Shown here piece after piece: positions 7,147 to 15,595 of a stretch of DNA of 64,000 bases (positions are counted from its first letter, which is position 1; each line of letters starts with the position of its first letter). Origin of the DNA: JAALLB01 sp017643495 (lineage in GTDB: Bacteria > Pseudomonadota > Alphaproteobacteria > Rhizobiales > Rhizobiaceae); contig OZ244147.1 of assembly GCA_965216105.1 (NCBI GenBank), forward strand, positions 1,426,001 through 1,490,000, given 5' to 3'. The notes under the pieces were generated by a model that did not search any database, was not told the origin of the DNA, and saw only the letters and a program-made list of their open reading frames with translations. The position numbers and the translations under genes were made by a program.

Positions 7147-9875
7147 CGCAGAAATACCTGCGACTGTCCGGCCTTGAGCCGTTTGTACTCACCCCCGATA
7201 TTCCTTTCGTGAACATTGGAGAGCGCACCAACGTGACGGGTTCGGCGCGGTTCCGAAAACTGATTGTAAACCGCGACTATGCTGCGGCGCTGGAAGTTGC
7301 GCGTGACCAGGTGGAGAACGGCGCACAGGTCATTGACGTGAACATGGATGAGGGTTTGATCGACTCGCAGCAGGCGATGGTCGAATTCCTCAACCTGGTT
7401 GCTTCGGAACCTGATATTGCCCGGGTGCCGATCATGATCGATTCGTCCAAATGGGAGGTGATCGAAGCCGGACTGAAATGCGTGCAGGGCAAGGCGGTTG
7501 TCAATTCAATCAGCCTGAAAGAAGGCGAAGAGGCGTTTCGCCACCATGCAGGGCTTGTCATGGCTTACGGTGCTGCCGTGGTCGTGATGGCTTTCGACGA
7601 GCAAGGCCAGGCCGATACCTATGAGCGCAAAATCGAAATCTGTGCCCGTGCCTATCGCGTGCTGGTTGAAGAAATGGGTTTCCCGCCACAGGACATTATC
7701 TTTGATCCGAACGTCTTTGCCGTTGCCACCGGTATTGAGGAACACGACAATTACGGCGTTGATTTCATCGAGGCGACGCGCTGGATACGCCAGAACCTGC
7801 CGCATGCACATGTTTCCGGCGGGGTTTCGAACCTGTCGTTCAGTTTTCGCGGCAATGAACCGGTTCGTGAGGCCATGCATGCCGTATTCCTTTATCATGC
7901 CATCAAGGCGGGCATGGACATGGGCATTGTCAATGCCGGGCAGTTGGCGGTCTATGACCAGATTGACCCGGACCTGCGCGAGGCCTGTGAAGACGTTGTT
8001 CTCAACCGCGTGCCGAAGGCAGGTGGAACAGCAACCGAACGCATGCTGGAGATCGCCGAGCGCTTTCGCGGAGACAAGCGTGAAGAAAAGGTGCGCGATC
8101 TGGCCTGGCGGGACTGGACGGTTGAAAAGCGGCTTGAGCATGCGCTGGTCAATGGCATAACAGAGTTCATCGAAGCCGATACGGAGGAGGCGCGTGTTGC
8201 CGCCGAGCGACCTCTCCATGTTATTGAAGGCCCGTTAATGGCGGGCATGAATGTTGTTGGCGACCTGTTTGGCGATGGCAAGATGTTTCTGCCGCAGGTG
8301 GTCAAATCCGCCCGGGTAATGAAACAGGCCGTTGCAGTTCTGCTGCCTTACATGGAAGAGGAAAAACGCCAGAATGGCGGTGGGGAGCGCCAGTCTGCGG
8401 GCAAGGTTCTCATGGCGACCGTCAAAGGCGATGTGCATGATATCGGCAAGAACATTGTCGGTGTCGTTCTTGCCTGCAACAATTATGAAATCATCGATCT
8501 TGGTGTCATGGTTCCAGCGACAAAAATCCTCGAAACAGCACAAGAGGAGAATGTCGACATCATCGGGCTGTCGGGCCTGATTACCCCCTCGCTTGACGAG
8601 ATGGTTCACGTGGCCGCCGAAATGGAACGAGAGGGTTTTGACATTCCGCTGCTCATTGGTGGCGCGACAACAAGCCGGGTGCATACTGCTGTCAAGATCC
8701 ACCCGAAATATGAGCGTGGCCAGGCTGTTTATGTCACTGATGCCAGCCGGGCCGTCGGTGTTGTCGGGAATCTCCTTTCAGCGGATGCAAAGCCTGACTA
8801 TATCGAAACACTCCAAGCCGAGTATCACAAGGTGACGCAAGCGCATGAACGTTCCGAGCGCGAGAAACAGCGATTGCCGCTCGCACGGGCACGTTCGAAT
8901 GCGCATCGTACAGACTGGTCCGCCTATACCCCGCCAAAACCATCCTTTTTCGGGACACGGGTATTCGATACCTGGAGTGTTGAAGAACTTGCCCGCTACA
9001 TAGACTGGACACCGTTCTTCCAGACATGGGAGATGAAAGGCCGCTATCCCAAAATCCTTGACGACGAAAAACAGGGTGCTGCTGCACGCCAGTTATTCGA
9101 TGATGCGCAAGCCATGCTGGACAAGATCATCGCCGAAAAATGGTTCGCACCAAAAGCGGTTGTTGGTTTCTGGCCGGCCAATTCGGTTGGTGACGACATT
9201 CGGCTGTTCACCGGAGAAGACCGTAGTGAAGAATGCGCCACATTCTACACACTACGCCAGCAACTCCTGAAGCGTGGAGGCAAACCCAACCTGGCCTTGT
9301 CGGATTTTGTGGCGCCTCACGACAGTGGCAAGGCGGATTATATTGGCGGGTTTGTTGTAACCGCAGGTATTGAGGAAGTGGCTATTGCCAAACGCTTTGA
9401 GCGCGCCAATGATGACTACAATGCCATTCTGGTAAAAGCGCTGGCGGACCGCATTGCCGAGGCATTTGCTGAGCGCCTTCACGAGAAAGTGCGGAAAGAA
9501 TACTGGGGTTATGCGCCCGAAGAAGCCTATGAACCGGATGAATTGATCGGTGAACCTTATCAGGGTATCCGCCCGGCACCCGGCTATCCGGCCCAACCGG
9601 ACCATACGGAGAAAGTGACGCTTTTCCGTTTGCTGGATGCAGAAAAAGCCACCGGTGTCAGCTTGACCGAAAGCATGGCCATGTGGCCGGGCTCATCGGT
9701 TTCCGGCATCTATCTGGCAAATCCTGAGAGCTATTATTTTGGTGTTGCCAAAGTGGAACGCGACCAGGTGGAAGACTATGCGAAGCGCAAGTCAATGAAT
9801 ATTCAGGAGGTCGAGCGGTGGTTGGGACCTGTTTTGAATTATGAGCCTTCGCAGTTGGCTGCTGCTGCGGAATGA
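7143..9875 (+). CDS. metH: Methionine synthase, folate/cobalamin/activation modules (split MetH, part 2)
   Basis: This 910-residue chain carries the rest of MetH in order. First is the pterin-binding domain (about residues 15-290; FVNIGERTNVTGS, IDVNMDEGLIDS). Next come the cobalamin cap and binding domains (about 310-560), with the cobalt-ligating His432 in GDVHDIGKN. Last is the AdoMet-binding reactivation domain (about 580-900; RPAPGYPAQPDH, and SMAMWPGSSVSG near the end). It transfers methyl from methyl-tetrahydrofolate to homocysteine through B12. The start overlaps the upstream metH half by four bases. A full reactivation domain means it should not need a separate reactivase. Confidence 0.95.
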   Translation: MTQKYLRLSGLEPFVLTPDIPFVNIGERTNVTGSARFRKLIVNRDYAAALEVARDQVENGAQVIDVNMDEGLIDSQQAMVEFLNLVASEPDIARVPIMIDSSKWEVIEAGLKCVQGKAVVNSISLKEGEEAFRHHAGLVMAYGAAVVVMAFDEQGQADTYERKIEICARAYRVLVEEMGFPPQDIIFDPNVFAVATGIEEHDNYGVDFIEATRWIRQNLPHAHVSGGVSNLSFSFRGNEPVREAMHAVFLYHAIKAGMDMGIVNAGQLAVYDQIDPDLREACEDVVLNRVPKAGGTATERMLEIAERFRGDKREEKVRDLAWRDWTVEKRLEHALVNGITEFIEADTEEARVAAERPLHVIEGPLMAGMNVVGDLFGDGKMFLPQVVKSARVMKQAVAVLLPYMEEEKRQNGGGERQSAGKVLMATVKGDVHDIGKNIVGVVLACNNYEIIDLGVMVPATKILETAQEENVDIIGLSGLITPSLDEMVHVAAEMEREGFDIPLLIGGATTSRVHTAVKIHPKYERGQAVYVTDASRAVGVVGNLLSADAKPDYIETLQAEYHKVTQAHERSEREKQRLPLARARSNAHRTDWSAYTPPKPSFFGTRVFDTWSVEELARYIDWTPFFQTWEMKGRYPKILDDEKQGAAARQLFDDAQAMLDKIIAEKWFAPKAVVGFWPANSVGDDIRLFTGEDRSEECATFYTLRQQLLKRGGKPNLALSDFVAPHDSGKADYIGGFVVTAGIEEVAIAKRFERANDDYNAILVKALADRIAEAFAERLHEKVRKEYWGYAPEEAYEPDELIGEPYQGIRPAPGYPAQPDHTEKVTLFRLLDAEKATGVSLTESMAMWPGSSVSGIYLANPESYYFGVAKVERDQVEDYAKRKSMNIQEVERWLGPVLNYEPSQLAAAAE

Positions 9876-10270
9876 AGGCAATATGCGTTTATCCTGAAGT
9901 GTCAAAGCCCCCGGAGTTCATTGCAAGCTCAGATTGTGTTGTTAATCTCGCGTCAGGCGCAATATTCGTAGGTGCACCCGAAAACGGAAATACAAACTCC
10001 AGCTCGAAATGTGTGATAATGACGCCATCGAAGCGATCGCGGTTGCACAAGGAAACTCTTATGAGGCTTGTATTGGGCGCGACGCTGCTTCTAATTGCCT
10101 ATCAGCTTGACGATGGAAGGCGAGGGCGCAAATCAGAAGACGGAAAGCGTGAGTTTGACGAACAAGGCAATCCCGTCTCGGAAGATGTCGTGCAACTGAA
10201 TGGAATTCCAAATCACACTATGGCCTGTGAGGAATTACAGTCGATCACTGACCGGATTGAAAGCCACTAG
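9872..10270 (+). CDS. Doubtful hypothetical ORF after metH
   Basis: A 132-codon frame begins at an ATG overlapping the metH stop. The first half is a poor protein sequence (many Ser and Asn). The second half, from the ATG at about 10061 (MRLVLGATLLLIAYQLDD), has a short hydrophobic stretch followed by a charged segment and looks more natural. I do not recognise it, and no good ribosome binding site separates it from metH. It may be a small membrane protein starting at the internal ATG, or spurious. Confidence 0.25.
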   Translation: MKAICVYPEVSKPPEFIASSDCVVNLASGAIFVGAPENGNTNSSSKCVIMTPSKRSRLHKETLMRLVLGATLLLIAYQLDDGRRGRKSEDGKREFDEQGNPVSEDVVQLNGIPNHTMACEELQSITDRIESH

Positions 10271-10470
10271 ACCATCGCTGATACCAAGTATGAATTGATT
10301 AGAACATTACCACTGGTTTTGTTGGCTGCGAAAAGGGGATTGCATTGCCTTGAAGAACTGTTGTGGTGCGATATTGCGTGTTGTGATTTTTGAAAACTAT
10401 TGCTGGGTTTTAATCCGATGGTGTTAAAAAGCCCTAGATAGGATTCCTTGCATTTCTAGGAGTGATGAAC

Positions 10471-10511
10471 GTTGCATAAATGCAACATTTATTACTTGAC
10501 TAAAAAAATCA
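10471..10511 (+). promoter_or_regulatory. Candidate operators upstream of the TonB receptor gene
   Basis: Bases 10471-10486 form a perfect inverted repeat, GTTGCAT-AA-ATGCAAC. Just after it, 10497-10511 reads TGA-N9-TCA with an A-rich centre, the form I recall for the RirA iron-responsive operator of Rhizobiales. The second motif overlaps a TTGACT -35-like hexamer (10496-10501). The receptor gene starts 90 bases further on. An iron-controlled promoter would fit the gene, but both motifs are short and unproven. Confidence 0.35.
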
Positions 10512-10600
10512 TGTTTTGTACTTGTCAAAATCATAAGTGACGTAGCCAGCCATGTGCCATTTTGTCGGTACGCAGCAAGCCAAAAAAACAAGGATTTGCC

Positions 10601-12784
10601 ATGCGTACCATCAACATCATCCGGACCATTCTTTTTTCAACTAGTGCGCTGGTTACGAATGTAGCATTTGCGCAAAGCGCAGATGATCGTGTTTCTATTC
10701 TTGAGCGAATTGTTATTGGCGCCGGCACAGAAAAGGTGGCTATTGATACTCCGCAATCAGTGACCGTGATTGAGCAAGAGGACATTGATAGAACCCAGGC
10801 ATCTACTATTGCCGACCTTATTCGTGAAATCCCTGGTGTGAATATAACGGGATCTGAACGTCCACTGGGTCAAGCATTCAACATACGTGGAATAGGTGCT
10901 CCTGAGAACTCCGGAGACCAGGGCCGTATCATTGTTAGTGTTGATGGCGTTAACAAATTTTACGAGCAATACAGAACGGGAAGTTTTTTTTCGGAGCCCG
11001 AACTTTACAAGAAGGTTGAAGTGTTGCGTGGGCCGGCTTCTTCAACACTTTACGGATCAGGTGCGATTGGTGGAGCTATCAATTTTGAGACAAAGGATCC
11101 ATCGGATTTTCTTCAGCCTGAAGACAACGGTTTTCTCAAGTTGAAAACCTCATATTCTACAAATGAAGAAGAATGGCTAAATTCCATTGTTTTTGCTCAT
11201 CGTATTTCGGAAAATGTTGAGTTCCTTGCGAGCGGTAATTTTAGAACCGCTAATGACTATACAACGGGTAACGGTACAGTAGTACCGGGAACTGATTACA
11301 ATACATGGTCAGGTTTGGCCAAGCTTGTTGCTCAAACCGAAGAGGGCGGTGAGCTAACCTTTTCATATCAGCAATGGGTGAGTGACGAAGAGGATCAACC
11401 TTATGATCAAACCCAGTCACCGTTATTCGCTGATTTTGGGACAGTTGACAGAAATGTCAGAGATCAGACCGCTGTCATATCATATGAGAACCCATTCGAA
11501 GACAATGATTGGCTGGATTTGAAGATTGCGCTCTCGTATTCAAACTCAGCGAATGAACAACGTAACGCTTCCGGAATTGCTCCTGGGGTTTTTGGGCCAT
11601 TTGCTTTTGGCTGTGCTCCAGCGCCGGCCGGTAGTGTATTGTTCTGTGATTCAGACTACGGTTATGAGAACCTTCAATTCAACTTTGAAAACACCATAGA
11701 TAGTCAAGGTGAAAACTGGGATAATTTTCTGACATTTGGCTACCAATATTCTGATTTGGAAAGAACATCGCGCGATTTAACCGGAACATATCCAGCAGTT
11801 ACGTTTCACCCTGAAGGGTCAGACACTAACCACGCTTTCTTCGTGCAAAACGAATTTATCTGGAATGAAAAATTGACCATTATTCCAGGCATTCGCTTTG
11901 AAACCCGTACAGTAAAAGGGCCTGGAAACTTGCCGGGAGCAAGCAATTCTGATGATACGGCCATATCGCCAAAGCTTGCAGCACACTACAAGTTGAATGA
12001 TAATTTAGCTATCTTTGGTTCTGTTGCCCATACTGAGAGATTTCCTACAATTGATGAAGTCTTCACAACTTCAACTAACGGTGCACGGTTTCTTCCGAGT
12101 CTTGGACTTCAAAAGGAAGAAGCAGATAACTGGGAAGTGGGCATGGCATTAACCGGGGAAGACATGTTTCAAAGCGGAGACAGTTTTCAAATCAAGGCCA
12201 CCTATTTTGATAGCGACATCACAAACTTGATAGCAAGAAATCCGGCAACGCCAGCAACGCGTCCTGAGACTAACTATACGCTTCCGGGGTTCATCAATAT
12301 TGATGAGGCGGAAATCTCCGGCGTTGAAATTGAAGCAGCATATACTGCTGAGTCAGGCTATCTTAATGCAGCTTATACATGGACAGAAGGAACCGATCTT
12401 ACAACAGGGGCAGACCTCAAGGATATCGCGCCATCAGAATTTTCCTTTACTGTTGGTGCATATGTTCCGGAACATGATTTAGAGCTAGGCTGGAAATCAC
12501 GTATTGTGTCAGACCCTAGCGATGCCTGTCGAACGTCCTCAGCTATTGTGGTGGGGTGCCCGGGCGATGGACCAACAACTCAAAGTCTGCGGTTTTCAGA
12601 GAGCTTTGATGTGCACGACTTTTTCGTGACCTGGAAGCCGGAAGAAAATCAATTCAAGGGGTGGGAAGCCCGTTTTGGTGTCGATAATATTTTTGACCGG
12701 CAATACAAGGAGTTTCTCGGCAATGACTTTGCCAAGGGACGTACCTTCAAGTTTACTCTGGCAAGAAGTATTGGTTGGCAATAA
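10601..12784 (+). CDS. TonB-dependent outer-membrane receptor (haem/haemoglobin type)
   Basis: From the ATG at 10601 (AAGGA site in front) the product is about 727 residues with a classical signal peptide ending AFAQ. A TonB-box-like ERIVI follows, then the plug domain (TPQSVTVIEQEDIDR, LIREIPGVNITGSERPLGQAFNIRG, VEVLRGPASSTLYGSGAIGGAINFETKDP) and a 22-strand beta-barrel. The YGSGAIGG plug signature and the barrel ending FDRQYKEFLGNDFAKGRTFKFTLARSIGW resemble the haemoglobin/transferrin/lactoferrin receptor family. It would import a ferric ligand, probably haem, using TonB-ExbB energy. No periplasmic carrier or haem ABC genes follow. The last residue is Gln, not the usual aromatic. Confidence 0.88.
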   Translation: MRTINIIRTILFSTSALVTNVAFAQSADDRVSILERIVIGAGTEKVAIDTPQSVTVIEQEDIDRTQASTIADLIREIPGVNITGSERPLGQAFNIRGIGAPENSGDQGRIIVSVDGVNKFYEQYRTGSFFSEPELYKKVEVLRGPASSTLYGSGAIGGAINFETKDPSDFLQPEDNGFLKLKTSYSTNEEEWLNSIVFAHRISENVEFLASGNFRTANDYTTGNGTVVPGTDYNTWSGLAKLVAQTEEGGELTFSYQQWVSDEEDQPYDQTQSPLFADFGTVDRNVRDQTAVISYENPFEDNDWLDLKIALSYSNSANEQRNASGIAPGVFGPFAFGCAPAPAGSVLFCDSDYGYENLQFNFENTIDSQGENWDNFLTFGYQYSDLERTSRDLTGTYPAVTFHPEGSDTNHAFFVQNEFIWNEKLTIIPGIRFETRTVKGPGNLPGASNSDDTAISPKLAAHYKLNDNLAIFGSVAHTERFPTIDEVFTTSTNGARFLPSLGLQKEEADNWEVGMALTGEDMFQSGDSFQIKATYFDSDITNLIARNPATPATRPETNYTLPGFINIDEAEISGVEIEAAYTAESGYLNAAYTWTEGTDLTTGADLKDIAPSEFSFTVGAYVPEHDLELGWKSRIVSDPSDACRTSSAIVVGCPGDGPTTQSLRFSESFDVHDFFVTWKPEENQFKGWEARFGVDNIFDRQYKEFLGNDFAKGRTFKFTLARSIGWQ

Positions 12785-12842
12785 GTCATGCAGCATATCA
12801 GCACGTAATAGACGGGCGGGATTGTTGTTAAAGGAGGCGGTG

Positions 12843-12920
12843 ATGGCGAGGACCAATCAAACGGGGCTGGTCTGGAGACGCAACCCAAACGGCTATCCGG
12901 TCTGTATATTGGAAAGGTAA
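12843..12920 (+). CDS. Candidate 25-residue ORF with strong ribosome site
   Basis: An AAGGAGG sequence (12831-12837) sits six bases before an ATG that opens a 25-codon frame beginning MARTNQTGLVWRRNPN. The Shine-Dalgarno is better than that of most genes in this window. It follows the receptor gene by 58 bases, where rhizobial haem-uptake loci often have the small hemP gene. The sequence does not clearly match HemP as I remember it. It could be a short peptide or the stub of a deleted downstream gene. Confidence 0.3.
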   Translation: MARTNQTGLVWRRNPNGYPVCILER

Positions 12921-13080
12921 ACTGCTCACATTCCCATTTTTCCTCACAAACTAATCTCCTTCACCAGTGTGGTAACGTGTTTCTCCCTGTTCCAACGAAT
13001 CTGTAGTGTACTGAAGTTTTGAAATAAGGGAATGGACTAGCTTTGGTTATCGAGCGAGGTAGGGCGTCCATCATCCCAAA

Positions 13081-14166
13081 TCAACGCGTTTCCTCTGACA
13101 ATGCCCTGACAGGAGCTGTGCTTTCTCGTTCAACCAGTTTTACGGGCAAAATATCCGTATCTGACAGCGTCTCGCCATTGATTAGTTGAAACAGGCGTGT
13201 GGCAGCGAGATGCCCCATGTCAGATGCAGGAACATGTATAGTGGTGAGTTTGGGATGGCAAAACTGGGCTATTGGCAGGTCGTCAAAGCCGATTATTGAT
13301 ATGTCTTGTGGAACTGTCAGTCCTTTATCCCGGCATGCGGAGATTGCACCAATTGCCTGGATGTCATTTGCTGCAAATATGGCTGTGGGCGGTTCTGGGT
13401 TGTCAATCATTCGGACCATGGCAGTATGGCCTTCAATGAACTCAAAATCGCGCTCGAATACCAATTCCGGGTCAAATTCAATATCATGTTTTGCCAGTGC
13501 ATCGACATATGACCGCCAGCGTTTCTCTGCTCGGTCATTCACATCCGTTCGGCCACAAATCAAGCCGATGCGTCGGTGCCCCAGTGAGAAAAGTTTTTCC
13601 ATGGCAAGGAGACCGGCTTCGTAATTGTCAAACGAAACAGATGGGTGGATGTTGTCCTCTGAACTGCGCCAGGTGAAAACACATGGAATGCTGTGTCGTT
13701 CGAGTGCGCGAAAAACGGCAGGGTCGTGCTCGCCACCCGTCAAGATAATGCCGTCGACACGGCGCTCTACCATGCGTCGTATAAGTTGTTTTTCCTTCTC
13801 TTCGTCAAAATCACTCACGACAAGGATTACCGAATAGCCTGATTTTTGTGCGATGCGCTGGATAGAATGTGTGAAAGCGGCGTAAATCGAGTTGGTAATT
13901 GTAGGGATCACGAGACCAATCGTTCTGGTTTTCCCGCCGGCCAGTGACTTGGCCATGCCATCATGTATGTAATCATTTTGTTCAATTACTTTCAAAACGG
14001 CTTCGCGTTTGGCAGCTTTTACCGTTTCCGGATTGTTGATGACACGAGACACGGTCGCTGTTGATACGCCGGCAGCTTTTGCAATTTGTTCAATTGTTCT
14101 AAGCCCTTGTTTTTTTGTAACCGCTTTCAAAAATTCAAGCCCTTTAAATCCCACAACTGATGGCAA
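13081..14166 (-). CDS. LacI-family transcriptional regulator of the adjacent operon
   Basis: The DNA-binding helix-turn-helix (TIEQIAKAAGVSTATVSRVIN) starts at about residue 24, followed by the hinge helix (MAKSLAGGKTRTIGLVIP) and a periplasmic-binding-protein-like sensor domain to the end. Key LacI/PurR-family marks are IGLICGRTD, AIFAANDIQAIGA and SIIGFDDLPIA. The 361-codon frame opens with TTG at 14166; a TTG at 14130 would give a more usual N-terminus, so the start is uncertain. It faces the catabolic operon across a perfect LacI-type operator, and its ligand is probably the substrate imported by that operon. Confidence 0.88.
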   Translation of the reverse strand: MPSVVGFKGLEFLKAVTKKQGLRTIEQIAKAAGVSTATVSRVINNPETVKAAKREAVLKVIEQNDYIHDGMAKSLAGGKTRTIGLVIPTITNSIYAAFTHSIQRIAQKSGYSVILVVSDFDEEKEKQLIRRMVERRVDGIILTGGEHDPAVFRALERHSIPCVFTWRSSEDNIHPSVSFDNYEAGLLAMEKLFSLGHRRIGLICGRTDVNDRAEKRWRSYVDALAKHDIEFDPELVFERDFEFIEGHTAMVRMIDNPEPPTAIFAANDIQAIGAISACRDKGLTVPQDISIIGFDDLPIAQFCHPKLTTIHVPASDMGHLAATRLFQLINGETLSDTDILPVKLVERESTAPVRALSEETR

Positions 14167-14262
14167 ATTAGACCCGAAATTGAATTTCGTGTCGATATAA
14201 TTCGTATTTTCTCCCAGATTTCATTGTTGACAGGTAAAAACTTAAGTGACATCTTGAAAAAA

Positions 14263-14276
14263 TGTAAGCGCTTACA
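14263..14276. promoter_or_regulatory. LacI-type operator
   Basis: TGTAAGCGCTTACA is a perfect 14-bp palindrome with the central CG step typical of LacI/GalR-family operators. It lies in the 130-bp gap between the divergent lacI-like and hisD-like genes, 20 bases before the latter's ATG. A TTGACA hexamer at 14227-14232 may be the -35 of the operon promoter. The adjacent LacI protein is the obvious binder. Confidence 0.7.
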
Positions 14277-14296
14277 AAATTCAATGGATTGGAAAT

Positions 14297-15595
14297 ATGC
14301 CCGAATTTGTCAAACAAGCACCGTCCCGAGAAATGCAAGATTTGAGTGCGGTGGAGAACACCGTTCGGGACATGCTGACGCGCATTCGGTCTGAAGGCGA
14401 CCCTGCTGTATTTGAATATGCTGCCAAGCTTGATGGATGGAGCGCGGATACATTCAGGGTTAGTAATGACGAAATCCGAAAGACGTCAGACGGCCTCCCT
14501 GAAACATTCAAAGAGGATTTTGCTCTGTGTCTGAACAACGTTCAGGATTTCGCAAAACGCCAACGCGACTCCATGTCGGAATTTCATGAAGAGATGACAC
14601 CAGGCGTTGTGCTGGGTCAAAAGCTCATACCGGTGAGCAATGCAGGTTGCTACATACCCGGGGGGAAATATCCGCTCATATCGGCTGCGGCAATGAGCGT
14701 TGGTACTGCAAGGGTTGCTGGCGTAGAGCATGTTACGGGGTGTGCGCCTCCGCGACCGGGGGGTGAAGGTATCTTTCCGCACACTTTGTATGCCTTGCAT
14801 GCTGCCGGCGCTGATGAAATTTACTGTATTGGTGGTGTTCAGGCCATGGCGAGCATGGCATTTGGTCGCGTTGGCATGCGAGCTGCCGACATCATTACCG
14901 GTCCGGGTAATGCATATGTAGCAGAAGCAAAGCGCCAGTTGTTTGGTCAGGTAGGTATAGACCTGCCTGCGGGGCCTACGGAAGTTTGCGTACTTTGTGA
15001 TGATAGTGCGGATCCGGAGTTGGTCGCCATTGACTTGCTCGGGCAGGCCGAGCACGGCCCGGACAGTCCGGCTTGGGCAGTCACGACTTCACGGGCCCAT
15101 GCAGAGCAAATTCTTTCAGAGGTGGAGCGGCAACTAAAAACGCTGCCCACAGCTGAAATGGCGGAGCGCTCCTGGCGGGATTTTGGAGAGATCGTGGTTG
15201 CGGACTCTCCGGAAGAAGCGTGTGTGATTGTAGACAAATATGCGCCTGAGCACCTTGAGATACAGACACGTGACGATGACTGGTACCTAGATCGGTTAAA
15301 GAACTATGGGAGCGCTTTTGTTGGCCAGGAAGCAACAGTTGCTTACGGAGACAAGGGCGTTGGAACCAACCACACGCTTCCAACAGGCGGTGCAGCACGC
15401 TACACGGGCGGCCTTTGGGTAGGAAAGTTTATCAAGACAGTTACATGGCAGCGGCTTACCCGAGACGCAAGCCATGAACTTGCCGGTCCGCTTGGCCGAA
15501 TGTGCGAAGCGGAAGGAATGTTGGCGCATGCGATAACCTGCAAGGTTCGTGAGGAGAGATACCGGGGCGGCAATCGTCCCAAGGAGGTGGTGTAA
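14297..15595 (+). CDS. HisD-superfamily NAD-dependent alcohol dehydrogenase, catabolic
   Basis: The 432-residue protein is a histidinol-dehydrogenase homologue with all key residues: GPGNAYVAEAKRQLFG and AGPTEVCVL (NAD/substrate loops), the zinc set Gln/His in LLGQAEHGPD, Asp in YGDKGVGTNH and His in EAEGMLAHA, and the catalytic Glu-His of APEHLE. HisD enzymes oxidise a primary alcohol through the aldehyde to the acid with two NAD. The location in a LacI-controlled transport operon argues for a catabolic role, as known for HpsN (dihydroxypropanesulfonate dehydrogenase). No sulfonate-lyase gene accompanies it, so that substrate is not supported. The ATG overlaps none upstream; the TAA overlaps the next ATG. 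Confidence 0.85.
   Translation: MPEFVKQAPSREMQDLSAVENTVRDMLTRIRSEGDPAVFEYAAKLDGWSADTFRVSNDEIRKTSDGLPETFKEDFALCLNNVQDFAKRQRDSMSEFHEEMTPGVVLGQKLIPVSNAGCYIPGGKYPLISAAAMSVGTARVAGVEHVTGCAPPRPGGEGIFPHTLYALHAAGADEIYCIGGVQAMASMAFGRVGMRAADIITGPGNAYVAEAKRQLFGQVGIDLPAGPTEVCVLCDDSADPELVAIDLLGQAEHGPDSPAWAVTTSRAHAEQILSEVERQLKTLPTAEMAERSWRDFGEIVVADSPEEACVIVDKYAPEHLEIQTRDDDWYLDRLKNYGSAFVGQEATVAYGDKGVGTNHTLPTGGAARYTGGLWVGKFIKTVTWQRLTRDASHELAGPLGRMCEAEGMLAHAITCKVREERYRGGNRPKEVV

Noticed and set aside
14297..15595. Naming the HisD-like gene hisD or hpsN
   Set aside because: The context is catabolic, not histidine synthesis, and no sulfolactate or sulfonate-lyase gene is present to support dihydroxypropanesulfonate use.
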